Below are positions 18,411-28,661 of a stretch of 64,000 nucleotides of DNA, piece by piece; position 1 is the first letter of the stretch, and every line of letters begins with the position of its first letter. The position numbers and the translations under genes are program-made. Below the pieces are notes generated by a model, which did no database searches, was not told the origin of the DNA, and saw only the letters and a list, made by a program, of their open reading frames with translations. The DNA comes from Crocosphaera sp. UHCC 0190 (GTDB lineage Bacteria > Cyanobacteriota > Cyanobacteriia > Cyanobacteriales > Microcystaceae), in the NCBI RefSeq assembly GCF_034932065.1, contig NZ_JAYGHP010000009.1, forward strand, positions 62,001 through 126,000, given 5' to 3'.

Positions 18411-20018
18411 ATGACCCCAGAAAAGACAAACCCTTTAAAATTTGCCCTGACGACCCCTTTGTATTATGTAAACGGAGTCCCTCACATTGGTAGTGCCTAT
18501 ACAACGATGATTGCGGATGTTATCGCTCGTCATAAGCGGTTAAGAGGGGAAAAAATTCTTCTAATCACTGGAACCGACGAACATGGGCAGAAAATCCAAC
18601 GAACAGCCCAAGAAAAAGGAATCCCCCCCCAAGAACATTGCGATCAGATGGTGGCCAGTTTCGAGTCCTTATGGGACAAATTAGACATTCAATATGATCG
18701 CTTTAGTCGCACAACTGCCCCCCGTCATCAAGCTATTGTCAATGAATTTTGGCAACGGGTTGAGAAGAATGACGACATCTATTTAGCCCAACAACAGGGT
18801 TGGTATTGTGTCCCTTGCGAAGAATTTAAAGAAAAACGGGAATTATTAGAGAATGGGTGTTGTCCCCTACATCCCAATAAAAAAGCCGAATGGCGTGATG
18901 AAGAAAACTATTTTTTTAGATTATCCAAATATCAAGAAAAACTGGAAGAACTCTATCAAAAAAATCCCCAATTTATTGAACCAGAAAGTCGTCGCAATGA
19001 AGTCATAAACTTTGTCAGTCAAGGATTACAAGATTTCTCCATTTCTCGCGTCAATGTCGAATGGGGGTTTCCTGTTCCTGGCAACCCCAAACATACCATT
19101 TATGTGTGGTTTGACGCGCTTTTAGCCTATGTTACCGCCTTACTCGAACCAGAACAAGACCCCACCTTAGAGAATGCTCTTGCTCATTGGTGGCCGATTA
19201 ATTTGCATTTAATTGGTAAAGATATTTTACGATTTCATGCTGTGTATTGGCCTGCCATGTTAATGTCAGCCAAACTGCCCTTACCCCAAAAAATATTTGG
19301 TCATGGGTTTCTAACAAAAGATGGACAAAAAATGGGAAAAAGCTTAGGAAATACCCTAGATCCATTTAAGTTGGTAGATAATTATGGTGCGGATGGTCTG
19401 CGCTACTATTTCTTAAAAGAGATAGAATGTGGGAAGGATGGTGATTTTAATGAAACCCGTTTTGTTAATATCCTTAACGCGGATTTAGCCAATGACTTAG
19501 GGAATCTTCTGAATCGTACCTTAGGGATGATTCAAAAATACTGTCAAGGCTCATTGTCTGCTTTGACCGCAGCCGATTTACCCCAAGGACATACCCTAAA
19601 AACCATTGGTTTAGATCTAGGGGAACGAGTGATTAAAACCTATGAAACCCTGAAATTTAATGAGGGATGTGAGGAGATTTTAACGTTAATTCGGGCCGGT
19701 AATAAATTCATTGATGAACAGGCCCCTTGGCGTTTATACAAAGAGGGAAAACAGTCCGAAGTGGAAAGGATTCTATACGCCGTGTTAGAATCAGTGCGCC
19801 TTGCTGCTTATTTACTCGCTCCTATTATTCCTAATCTCAGTGGCAAAATCTACCAACAATTAGGTTTTTCTATAGACTTTAATCAAGGCGATCGCCTCGC
19901 TCAGATTGCACCCTTTAACCACCATAGTCAATGGGGGAAAATTACCGCCAATCAAAACCTACCCAAACCCCAGCCCATCTTTGCGAAACTTGAGCTTCCA
20001 TCGGAGGAAAGCTCTTAA
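18411..20018 (+). CDS. metG: Methionyl-tRNA synthetase
   Basis: This class I aminoacyl-tRNA synthetase charges tRNA-Met. The 535 residues show the HIGH-type motif HIGS (25-28) and the KMSKS-type motif KMGKS (307-311), with the cysteine-rich knuckle WYCVPCEEF...CCPLH between them. The C-terminal dimerisation domain of longer enzymes is absent, giving the short monomeric form. A terminator-like hairpin follows at 20016. Confidence 0.96.
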   Translation: MTPEKTNPLKFALTTPLYYVNGVPHIGSAYTTMIADVIARHKRLRGEKILLITGTDEHGQKIQRTAQEKGIPPQEHCDQMVASFESLWDKLDIQYDRFSRTTAPRHQAIVNEFWQRVEKNDDIYLAQQQGWYCVPCEEFKEKRELLENGCCPLHPNKKAEWRDEENYFFRLSKYQEKLEELYQKNPQFIEPESRRNEVINFVSQGLQDFSISRVNVEWGFPVPGNPKHTIYVWFDALLAYVTALLEPEQDPTLENALAHWWPINLHLIGKDILRFHAVYWPAMLMSAKLPLPQKIFGHGFLTKDGQKMGKSLGNTLDPFKLVDNYGADGLRYYFLKEIECGKDGDFNETRFVNILNADLANDLGNLLNRTLGMIQKYCQGSLSALTAADLPQGHTLKTIGLDLGERVIKTYETLKFNEGCEEILTLIRAGNKFIDEQAPWRLYKEGKQSEVERILYAVLESVRLAAYLLAPIIPNLSGKIYQQLGFSIDFNQGDRLAQIAPFNHHSQWGKITANQNLPKPQPIFAKLELPSEESS

Positions 20019-20044
20019 AAAACTGAAAATTCAAGTTTTTTTCC
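20016..20044 (+). terminator. Probable terminator after metG
   Basis: A run of A, CTGAA, a short loop, TTCAAG and a run of T form an imperfect hairpin ending in seven T. Confidence 0.55.
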
Positions 20045-20149
20045 GATTTTTGTGTTAAACCCATCCCAAATCCCATGAAATACAAACCCGAACTCACAAA
20101 TAACTTTCACAACCCATCCTTTTTTGATGATCAACGAGGCATAACAACA

Positions 20150-20755
20150 ATGTTTGACGATTTTGAAGATGATTCCATTTTTACGCCAGAACAAGTATTA
20201 GAAAATCGCGGACGGGTTGCTATTTTTATCGATGGCTCTAACTTATTCTATGCTGCGTTACAGTTAGGCATCGAGATTGATTATACCAAGCTTCTTTATC
20301 GCCTCACCGGAGGATCTCGTTTATTAAGAGCCTTTTTCTACACAGGGGTAGATCGTAGCAACGAAAAACAACAAGGGTTCTTGCTGTGGATGCGACGCAA
20401 TGGCTATCGTGTTATTGCCAAAGATTTAGTGCAACTACCTGACGGTTCCAAAAAAGCCAATTTAGATGTAGAAATTGCCGTTGATTTAATGGCCTTAGTG
20501 GGGGCCTATGATACGGCCGTGATCGTCAGTGGAGACGGAGATTTGGCCTATGCTGCTGATGCGGTGAGTTATCGCGGGGCCCGCATTGAAGTGGTTAGTC
20601 TTCGTTCCATGACCAGTGATAGTCTAATTAATGTGGCTGATCGCTACATTGATCTTGATCAAATCAAAGAAGATATCCAAAAAAACCCCAAACCTAATTT
20701 GTCTTATAACAGTTATTCCGGGGTTGGTGTTCTCGATCAAAATAAGCAACGATAG
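20150..20755 (+). CDS. NYN-domain protein, LabA-like
   Basis: The 201-residue protein begins MFDDFEDDSIFTPEQVLENR. An in-frame ATG 75 bases upstream lacks a ribosome site, whereas GAGG stands 10 bases before 20150, so the shorter start is chosen. The NYN (PIN-like nuclease) fold is clear: AIFIDGSNLFYAAL with the first catalytic aspartate, LDVEIAVDLMAL, and VIVSGDGDLAYAADAVSYRG with the DGD motif. LabA-type proteins influence circadian output in Synechococcus, and NYN domains are generally RNA nucleases. Which applies here is unknown. Confidence 0.82.
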   Translation: MFDDFEDDSIFTPEQVLENRGRVAIFIDGSNLFYAALQLGIEIDYTKLLYRLTGGSRLLRAFFYTGVDRSNEKQQGFLLWMRRNGYRVIAKDLVQLPDGSKKANLDVEIAVDLMALVGAYDTAVIVSGDGDLAYAADAVSYRGARIEVVSLRSMTSDSLINVADRYIDLDQIKEDIQKNPKPNLSYNSYSGVGVLDQNKQR

Positions 20756-20794
20756 CGTTAGAGTAAAAGGGACACATCTGATTGATTAAAGAGG

Positions 20795-21976
20795 GTGATG
20801 AACCAATACAATACATTCAAACAACAGCATTCCCTGTACCATTGGCTACTAAAAGGGGGAATGCTGGTACTGTTGTTAAGTTTGATAGCCTGTCAATCCG
20901 GTAAACAAGCTCAAAAAAAACCAGACAGTCAGGCCGAGCAAACCAGAAACGAAACCAGTTTAATGCTCAATGATGCCACCTTAGAACAATCCAATGAGGA
21001 AGGAAAACTCCTCTGGAAAATTCAGGTGGATGAGGCAAAATACAGTCCTGATCGCAAAAAAGCCAATTTAACCGCAGTCAAAGGCAATATTTTCCAAGAC
21101 GGGAAGATTGTTTTGCAAATTAAGGCTGATCAGGGAGAAATTTACCGTGATGGCACAGAAATTTTCCTCAAGAAGAATATTCTCGCAGTTGATCCCCGTA
21201 ATAAAGCGGTAATTCGCAGTCAAGAAGTAGAATGGCGGCCAAAAGACTCTTTATTGATCGTCAGGAAAGACTTACAGGGTTCTCATCCACAACTCGAAGT
21301 TTCTGCTAAAGAAGGGAACTATAATACTCGTGAGCAAAAATTAGAATTAACGGGGCAAATTGTCGGGACTTCTGAAAAGAAAAGCTTACAGTTGAAAACA
21401 GAACATTTAATCTGGGAAATTCCGAAACAAACCATTATCGGCGATCGCTTGTTAAAATTGGCAAGGTTTCACAATAAAATTATTACCGATAATTTAATTG
21501 CTAACAAAGCTACCGTACACTTGGATAAGAAAGAGGTTGTCATCAAAGAAAATATTGAATTTAAGTCAGTTAAACCTCCGGTACAAGTGGCCAGCAATGA
21601 AATTATTTGGAACTATAAAACTCGTCAAGTTCGGTCAGACAAACCCGTTAAACTGATTCATTATCAAGATAATGTTACGATTACAGGCAATCAAGCAGAG
21701 GTTGAATTTGCTCAAAATATTGCCCATCTCAAAGGTGGGGTGCAAGGGATGAGTCAAAGCAATGAAGCAAAATTATACTCTAATGATTTAACCTGGAACA
21801 TGGCATCTCAAACCATTGAAGCGGTTGGTAATGTGATTTATGAACAACAAAATCCGCAATTTAATCTGACGGGAGAAAAAGCCGTCGGTACATTGAATAA
21901 TAAGAACATTATCGTCACTAATAGTAATCGTCAAGAGCGTGTTGTTACAGAAATTTTCCCAGATCAAAATAAATGA
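20795..21976 (+). CDS. LptC/LptA-like lipopolysaccharide-transport lipoprotein
   Basis: The 393-residue protein has a hydrophobic N-terminal segment ending in the lipobox LIAC (C33), so it is probably lipid-anchored or a membrane-anchored periplasmic protein. The body is a long series of beta strands (DGKIVLQIKADQGEIYRDGT, EVSAKEGNYNTREQKLELTG, NQAEVEFAQNIAHLKGG) typical of the LptC/OstA beta-jellyroll that carries LPS toward the outer membrane. It is about twice the length of E. coli LptC, as is usual in cyanobacteria. Its stop overlaps the next start by four bases (ATGA), implying translational coupling. Confidence 0.78.
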   Translation: MMNQYNTFKQQHSLYHWLLKGGMLVLLLSLIACQSGKQAQKKPDSQAEQTRNETSLMLNDATLEQSNEEGKLLWKIQVDEAKYSPDRKKANLTAVKGNIFQDGKIVLQIKADQGEIYRDGTEIFLKKNILAVDPRNKAVIRSQEVEWRPKDSLLIVRKDLQGSHPQLEVSAKEGNYNTREQKLELTGQIVGTSEKKSLQLKTEHLIWEIPKQTIIGDRLLKLARFHNKIITDNLIANKATVHLDKKEVVIKENIEFKSVKPPVQVASNEIIWNYKTRQVRSDKPVKLIHYQDNVTITGNQAEVEFAQNIAHLKGGVQGMSQSNEAKLYSNDLTWNMASQTIEAVGNVIYEQQNPQFNLTGEKAVGTLNNKNIIVTNSNRQERVVTEIFPDQNK

Positions 21977-22653
21977 GCTTCAATCCTTGTATTCTTCTTG
22001 TGCAATTAGATGAACCTTTGAGTCAACGAGTCTCTCTTGATTTAAGGGAAGGGGGTTATACTCCCATGGCGATCGCAGATGTGTCTCAGTCCTTAGAAGG
22101 GATTAAGAATTATCAACCTGCGATGGTGGTGATTAATCGTCAGGGGACGGGACAAGCGGGTTTAGAGTTGTGTCGTCAGTTGAGACAGATGGGAAACTCG
22201 GTGATTGTGATTATGTTGGTTGAGCAAGAAACCGTTGAAGAAAGGGTGACTTGTTTGGAGTCTGGGGCCGATGATTTTTTATTAAAAACGGATCATACCC
22301 AAACTCTATTAAAATTAGTTCGCTTTTATTTGACTCCCCCAAAAGTGATTAAAGAACAATTGCAATTTGAGGATGTGATTCTTGATTTGACAACTCGGCA
22401 ACTTTTTGTTAATCAGAAAGTTATTGATTTAACCATGAAAGAATTTGAACTTTTGAAGTATTTTATGTCTCATCCTCAAGAAGTTTTGGCCAGAGATAAA
22501 ATTTTAGAAAATGTTTGGGGAGAAGAGTTTCAGGGAGAGTCTAATGTAATTGAGGTTTATATTCGTTATTTGCGTTTAAAAATAGAAAGTGAAGGTCATA
22601 AACGTCTTATTCATACGGTTCGAGGGGTGGGTTATGTTTTACGGGAGGGGTGA
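21973..22653 (+). CDS. OmpR-type response regulator with atypical receiver
   Basis: The 226-residue protein has an N-terminal receiver (1-120) and a winged-helix DNA-binding domain (about 125-226; MKEFELLKYFMSHPQEVLAR, VEVYIRYLRLKIE, HTVRGVGYVLR). The phospho-acceptor aspartate is replaced: the strand reads AMVVINRQGTGQAG where LDxxLPxxxG is expected. The acidic pair at the start is also altered (LLVQLDEP). It therefore probably acts without phosphorylation, as does NblR of Synechococcus; identity with NblR is not established. The ATGA overlap with the LptC-like gene suggests joint expression. Confidence 0.82.
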   Translation: MSFNPCILLVQLDEPLSQRVSLDLREGGYTPMAIADVSQSLEGIKNYQPAMVVINRQGTGQAGLELCRQLRQMGNSVIVIMLVEQETVEERVTCLESGADDFLLKTDHTQTLLKLVRFYLTPPKVIKEQLQFEDVILDLTTRQLFVNQKVIDLTMKEFELLKYFMSHPQEVLARDKILENVWGEEFQGESNVIEVYIRYLRLKIESEGHKRLIHTVRGVGYVLREG

Positions 22654-22732
22654 GGCAGTGAGTAGGTGATGGGTTAAGCTAGAAAGATAGAGACATTTCC
22701 TAACAAATAAACCTCTATCCCCTATCTAAAAC

Positions 22733-23362
22733 TTAACGACCTAAAGAATCTTTAATCATGTCTAAAAGACTGCTTCCTCCCCAAATTACTGCCATAATAA
22801 TAGAAGTAGAAAGAATACTTGCTATTAGACAAATAACTAAGCCAGCAAGACTAATAAAGCCATCATCTTCTTGAAGTCCAAAAGCAGTTATAAAAATTCC
22901 CATAGCGGGTAAAGTATTGGTTCCAGGAATAGGAATCATCATAGAAATAGCCATTAAACAAATAGCAACCCCGATGATAACGCGACCAGGAACACTGGTA
23001 CAAATATAAGTCATTCTGGGGCGAGTGATTGCTTCAATGCGTTTTAACCAAGGATTACCTGCTTTGATAAACTTCTGCACAGTTTCCAGTTTCATTGACC
23101 CTTTTTTCATCTTTTCAGGCAGCCAAGGAATTTTCGCCCCCGCAATCATTTGAACCGCCAATAACAAAATTAAAACGCCAAAAGGAATGGAATAACCAGG
23201 AGCAGGAACAGGTAAGGCTGACGGTAAAGAGAGAATGACTAATAAAAAGCCAAAAATTCGTTCTCCCGTTAATTCGAGAATATCCCCTAACTTGACATCA
23301 GAAGACCGTTCTTCTGCCCAAAAATATTTTTCTAATTCTGCTGATAATTTAGCCATGACCAA
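22733..23362 (-). CDS. ExoD family membrane protein
   Basis: The 209-residue protein has four or five hydrophobic segments. It carries ExoD-type sequences: LGDILELTGERIFGFLLVIL near residue 25, then the proline-rich SALPVPAPGYSIPFGVLILL and IPIPGTNTLPAMGIFITAFG. ExoD proteins are connected with exopolysaccharide synthesis in rhizobia, but the mechanism is unknown. The start may be either of two nearby ATG codons (23362 or 23356). It overlaps the upstream DedA-type gene by 14 bases and is surely in one operon with it. Confidence 0.78.
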   Translation of the reverse strand: MVMAKLSAELEKYFWAEERSSDVKLGDILELTGERIFGFLLVILSLPSALPVPAPGYSIPFGVLILLLAVQMIAGAKIPWLPEKMKKGSMKLETVQKFIKAGNPWLKRIEAITRPRMTYICTSVPGRVIIGVAICLMAISMMIPIPGTNTLPAMGIFITAFGLQEDDGFISLAGLVICLIASILSTSIIMAVIWGGSSLLDMIKDSLGR

Positions 23363-23939
23363 TCACTTTTAAAACAACAAATCCTAATACTAAAACGGCT
23401 AAAAAGCCCCAAGCTAACCAATCAAAGTATTTTTCGATCCAATCTTTGAGAGATTCACCGCCCCAAAAAATTAGACCACCCACTAAGAAAAAGCGGAAAC
23501 TTCTGCCTAAAATAGAAGCTAGAATAAATTGAAACAAATTAAACTTAAAAACCCCAGAAGCAATCGTAAAAACTTTATAAGGAATGGGTGTAATAGCAGC
23601 AATTAAAACCCCCCAAAACCCCCAAGTATTATATAGTCCTTTAATTTGTTCAAACACGGCTTGATGGGGATCATACAAATTGAGGATGGTTTGGCCAATG
23701 GTAGCAAAAGCAAAGTAACCAATGGCATAACCAGCTAAACCGCCTAAAACAGACCCCAGACTACAAACTAACGCGAATTGAAAGGCAGCAATGGGTTGTC
23801 CTACAGATAAAGCAATTAAAAGAACATCAGGGGGGAAAGGAAAACAGGAAGATTCAGCAAAGGCTAAAGCAAATAAGGCCCAAATTCCATAAGGGGTTTC
23901 ACTCCAACCAATCACCCAATTATAAGTTTTTCTTAACAT
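23349..23939 (-). CDS. DedA/VTT-domain membrane protein, YqaA type
   Basis: The 196-residue integral membrane protein has five or six helices. Family signatures include AFAESSCFPFPPDVLLIALS near the N-terminus, the glycine-rich LGSVLGGLAGYAIGYF and the central WGVLIAAITPIPYKVFTIASG. VTT/DedA proteins move lipids across membranes (undecaprenyl phosphate for some members); the YqaA branch is not well studied. It is first of a two-gene operon with the ExoD-like gene. Confidence 0.82.
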   Translation of the reverse strand: MLRKTYNWVIGWSETPYGIWALFALAFAESSCFPFPPDVLLIALSVGQPIAAFQFALVCSLGSVLGGLAGYAIGYFAFATIGQTILNLYDPHQAVFEQIKGLYNTWGFWGVLIAAITPIPYKVFTIASGVFKFNLFQFILASILGRSFRFFLVGGLIFWGGESLKDWIEKYFDWLAWGFLAVLVLGFVVLKVIGHG

Positions 23940-23979
23940 AGATTATCTGCCATTTTTCCCCAAAATAACTAAAGAGAAA

Positions 23980-23996
23980 GGTGGGCAATGCCCACC
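23980..23996. repeat. Perfect short palindrome GGTGGGC-AAT-GCCCACC
   Basis: A 7-pair stem with a 3-base loop lies between the stop of the SAH hydrolase gene and the DedA-type start. On the minus strand it is followed by a pyrimidine-rich stretch, so it may terminate ahcY; this word also recurs in many cyanobacterial intergenic regions. Confidence 0.6.
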
Positions 23997-24019
23997 CCAT
24001 GAAAAGTCTTAACCAGGGC

Positions 24020-25321
<1,302 letters not shown>

Positions 25322-25370
25322 TTATCTGTTAATTGGCCAGTTTAACTTAAGTTAACATTTTTTTTACAGT

Positions 25371-26642
25371 TCAAATCATAGCAACCCATTGATGTTGAGC
25401 AAAACGAATGGAAAAACTGATTAATAATAAGCCAAAAAATCCTAGAGTAACATAGCCCAAGCGAGGTGATCGCGATAGTAATAGTCCTAGGGCAATGGTT
25501 AAGGAAATAATGCCGTAGGCTAAACGATTTAAAGAAATTGTCCCCCCAGAAGAAATCAGCAGTCCCAAGGCACAAAAACCGTAAATAACCACCAGGAAAC
25601 TCAACTGATGACGTAAACACCAGAGTAAAACGATACCACCGAGAACAGAAAGAGTGTTTAATAAGGGATCGCCGATTAACAGCCAGAGGAATAAGCCTAA
25701 AACCCCTAGACTATAATCTAAGTAGGCTTGGGGACGATCAGCACGATAACGCCATAATCCGTAAGCGATCGCTATAATTAAGCCAAATAACAAGGGATGC
25801 CAAGGATCATTGATCGCACCTGCTGCTAAATTTTTGCTACCAATGGTGATTTCTCCTAACATCTTGCTCCAACCTTCCCAGTCAATGCCTTGTTTTCGTT
25901 GCCATTGGCTGTGTTGTACGGTAATAAATGCTAGAGGATCACGAAACTGCAGCCAACAGTAAAGGCTAAACAATAGGGTTCCTCCCCCACTGGCAAAACT
26001 AGCAACATAAGCCATCAGAGGTAAGCGTTTATGCCAAGCCGTGATCATTAAAGCGGGCATTAAGGCTAGTCCGGTAATACGGGTAGCGGTTGCTAAGATC
26101 CCCCAGAGGGCAGTTTGTCTGTAATGTTGACGTTCAAAGGCAGATAAAGCTGAGGTACTGAAGAACAAAAAGAGTCCTTCGCTATAAACTACTGTGCCAA
26201 AAATTGAGAGGGGACACCAGGCTAAAATTGCTGTTGCCCAACGTGCAGCGACAAGGCCATTGGTTTTTTTGACCCAATCATAGAGAACAAATAACGTTGC
26301 TAAAAATGCAGCATTGTTAATTAAAGTTCCCACGACGTTTGAAGAAAATCCTAATAACATTCCCCCCCGAATCAGTAAGGGAAACAGGGGGAAAAATGCT
26401 ACGTTTGCTCCAGGATTTTCTCCTAACCCATCATAATTATTAACGGCAATTTGCTGATACAAATCACTGTCCCAGGCTGAAAAAACATCCCATCCTAATT
26501 CTGCTTGTATGCCGCCAGAGGGCGCAGTTAGCAAAGGTGCAATCCCCAACATGGCGATCGCAATTACCCCTCGACTGAGTAAACCCATGGCGAGAATAAA
26601 ACCAGCCTCCTTTTGGTAAATTTTTGGCCAAAAATCCCGCAT
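25371..26642 (-). CDS. PIG-V-like mannosyltransferase family membrane protein
   Basis: The 423-residue polytopic protein has about ten helices. The first large loop carries the DxD-like acidic motif WDSDLYQQIAVNNYD and is followed by NVAFFPLFPLLIR and WCPLSIFGTVVYSEGLFLFF. These are hallmarks of PIG-V type GT-C glycosyltransferases, which use lipid-linked sugars. The acceptor in cyanobacteria is not known. The downstream edge of a truncated SnoaL-like gene lies only eight bases before its start, so they are probably cotranscribed. Confidence 0.78.
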   Translation of the reverse strand: MRDFWPKIYQKEAGFILAMGLLSRGVIAIAMLGIAPLLTAPSGGIQAELGWDVFSAWDSDLYQQIAVNNYDGLGENPGANVAFFPLFPLLIRGGMLLGFSSNVVGTLINNAAFLATLFVLYDWVKKTNGLVAARWATAILAWCPLSIFGTVVYSEGLFLFFSTSALSAFERQHYRQTALWGILATATRITGLALMPALMITAWHKRLPLMAYVASFASGGGTLLFSLYCWLQFRDPLAFITVQHSQWQRKQGIDWEGWSKMLGEITIGSKNLAAGAINDPWHPLLFGLIIAIAYGLWRYRADRPQAYLDYSLGVLGLFLWLLIGDPLLNTLSVLGGIVLLWCLRHQLSFLVVIYGFCALGLLISSGGTISLNRLAYGIISLTIALGLLLSRSPRLGYVTLGFFGLLLISFSIRFAQHQWVAMI

Positions 26643-26650
26643 TTTTTGAG

Positions 26651-26863
26651 TTATCTTAACATGGTTAAAACAGGATCAGACTTTTCTAGAAAGTCAGTCA
26701 CGGCAACAATTCCGCTTAGTAGTTGGGATTGAACCCCTTCCGTTAAGCTTAATCCATACCATTGAATATTTTCTGTCAATAAAGATTTGATGAATTGGCG
26801 ATCGCCTTGTCCCATCACCTCATAAAGTTGTTTGACAATTGCGACATTTTCTGATGCACTCAT
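26651..26863 (-). pseudogene. Truncated SnoaL/NTF2-like protein
   Basis: The 70 residues begin MSASENVAIVKQLYEVMGQG and contain SLLTENIQWYG, matching the N-terminal half of SnoaL-like domains (small ligand-binding or enzyme folds near 130 residues). The frame then stops after SDPVLTMLR, without the C-terminal strands. A proper start and AGGGAAA ribosome site remain, so it may still be translated, but the fold is incomplete. The downstream gene begins at once, suggesting that a deletion joined them. Confidence 0.5.
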
Positions 26864-26887
26864 AATATTTCCCTCTTAATCAATCTT

Positions 26888-26971
26888 ATTTTATACCCGT
26901 GGTGTTAATCGTGCTTTCCAAGCAATGCGAGATCTTGAAGCGGGTAATGCAGCTTTGGATGCACTTATTTG
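26888..26971 (+). pseudogene. Possible end of a decayed gene
   Basis: A short open stretch reads YTRGVNRAFQAMRDLEAGNA then ALDALI and TGA. It looks like the C-terminal helix of a protein, with no start, no upstream coding sequence and stops nearby in frame. Family unknown; it may be chance. Confidence 0.2.
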
Positions 26972-26990
26972 AAAGGCAGAAGGAAAAAAA

Positions 26991-28109
26991 TCACTTGATT
27001 TTGGCAATTTCAATACACATTTTTAAGTCTGCATTGGTTTTAATTGCTTGGGGATTAATATGAGTGGGAGCAGCACGATAACCTTTAGTTTGTAATCTTT
27101 CAATCAGTTGCGATCGCTTGGGAAGATCTAATCTTCCTCGTCTTCCTATTTCCCCCAAGGTATAAAAATAAGGAGGAAAGTCTAACTCATGAACCATCAT
27201 TGATAATAACTCAACTCTCTCTATCCATTCTAAACTTTCTGCTAAGCTTTTCATCTGCTCTAAATATATTTTATTATGCAAATTTCCTAACCACATTGCT
27301 CCTGAAATAGTATAAGGATAGTGTTTATCTTCTGCTGCATGATAACAGCTTACTTTGCCTAATTTTCCATAAAAAATTGTTGTATATTCCCCACATTGAT
27401 GACAGTAACCTAAAAAACCATAACTCTCTAGAGTTAAATTAATTTTTGGCAATAACATCATCATGACCCGATAGGTTTGCCCCGTAAATAAAGAAAAAAT
27501 TGGCTTAATTCCTAACCCCATGGTCGCTGCTTGTTGTAAAACACTACCAATTAATAAGCGCAAAGCTTGTTCTTGGGCCGCAGGATGCGATCGCCCATAA
27601 GAACCATATACCTGTAAACTTTTTTCCGGTAAATGTCCCGTTGCGGTTCTGCCATCGGTACAGGTTAAATAAATTAGTCCTCCAATTTTTGTGGCCCATA
27701 ATAGGGTACTTAAATAAGGATTAGGGGAACCAAAAGCATCCACATCCACTAAATCATAATAGTCTTTCCGATTATAACAGTCAAAAAAGATTTCATTAGC
27801 ATTTTTATACGTTATTTTAGCTTGATTTTCTCGTAAAATATTCTTTAAGTTAGTTTCAATGATTAGTTGATTTTCTGGGTTACTATCATTAACCCAAACA
27901 TAATCAGCACCACTCTCTAAAGAATACCTTAAGGAACGAACTCCACAACCTGCCATTACATCTAATACTCTTAATTGTCCCTGATTTTGTTGATAAATTG
28001 CTGCTGCTAATACCCCTAAATCTCTTGTAACCTTACTTTGCGATCGATAAAACGTATTACCAACAATAAACTCTGCTTTTCCTTCCGTAATTAGAGACTC
28101 ATTATTCAT
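26991..28109 (-). CDS. tRNA (guanine-26-N2)-dimethyltransferase, Trm1 family
   Basis: The 372-residue SAM-dependent methyltransferase modifies G26 (or nearby guanines) of tRNA. Evidence: the SAM-binding motif VLDVMAGCGVRSLRY, the acidic motif VWVNDSNPENQ, the catalytic VDVDAFGSPNPYL (DxFGSP of Trm1) and a cysteine pair CHQCGEY in the C-terminal domain. Trm1 is mainly archaeal and eukaryotic; among bacteria it is known from Aquifex and cyanobacteria. It stands alone, with long gaps on the upstream side. Confidence 0.9.
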   Translation of the reverse strand: MNNESLITEGKAEFIVGNTFYRSQSKVTRDLGVLAAAIYQQNQGQLRVLDVMAGCGVRSLRYSLESGADYVWVNDSNPENQLIIETNLKNILRENQAKITYKNANEIFFDCYNRKDYYDLVDVDAFGSPNPYLSTLLWATKIGGLIYLTCTDGRTATGHLPEKSLQVYGSYGRSHPAAQEQALRLLIGSVLQQAATMGLGIKPIFSLFTGQTYRVMMMLLPKINLTLESYGFLGYCHQCGEYTTIFYGKLGKVSCYHAAEDKHYPYTISGAMWLGNLHNKIYLEQMKSLAESLEWIERVELLSMMVHELDFPPYFYTLGEIGRRGRLDLPKRSQLIERLQTKGYRAAPTHINPQAIKTNADLKMCIEIAKIK

Positions 28110-28661
28110 ATTTTAATACTCAATACACAAAAAAGTGTTTTGTCAACCCCATCAGCAATAATACTTACCTTGCTTTAGTACATTTGCTCAAAATAAAGGC
28201 TTAAAAATTAGTCACATTAGGGAAAACTGCATCAACAACCGGGAAAAAAAACCAATTAATCAGGGTTTTAGGAACTATATTTAGGACAAGACACACTGGC
28301 TGTAGATGTTTATTTGTCTTATAATACCATCAAAAGCCGAAGATTCGTTAACTATTGATAGTAATTCTCAAATCTTAATGAAAGTACATAAAGTCAATAG
28401 ATTGGAATTTATCAATCAAAACAACAAAAACATAATTTAAACTTATTGAAAATTGCCCTCTAAAACCCAAACTAAATACCCGATAAACTAGATAAAATCA
28501 GCATTTCACCAGATAGAGACAGAAAACTTTAGGGAGAGATGGTGAGTTTGAGACAATTATGGGGAACCTTAAGAAAGAGACAAAGCCAAGCCATCACTTT
28601 TAAGGGTGAGGATGGATAAACCTCAAGTACCATTGACTTAACTCTTGAAGGGGAGTTTACC
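28110..28661. other. Intergenic region upstream of the receiver gene
   Basis: This 552-base AT-rich stretch lies between divergent genes. I see no RNA fold or repeat that stands out. Near its right end an ORF of 26 codons (28539-28619, starting MVSLRQLWGTLRKRQSQAIT) follows AGGGAGAG. The spacing to the ATG is too short for confidence, though a GTG at 28542 would fit better. The real leader of the receiver gene probably lies here. Confidence 0.4.
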
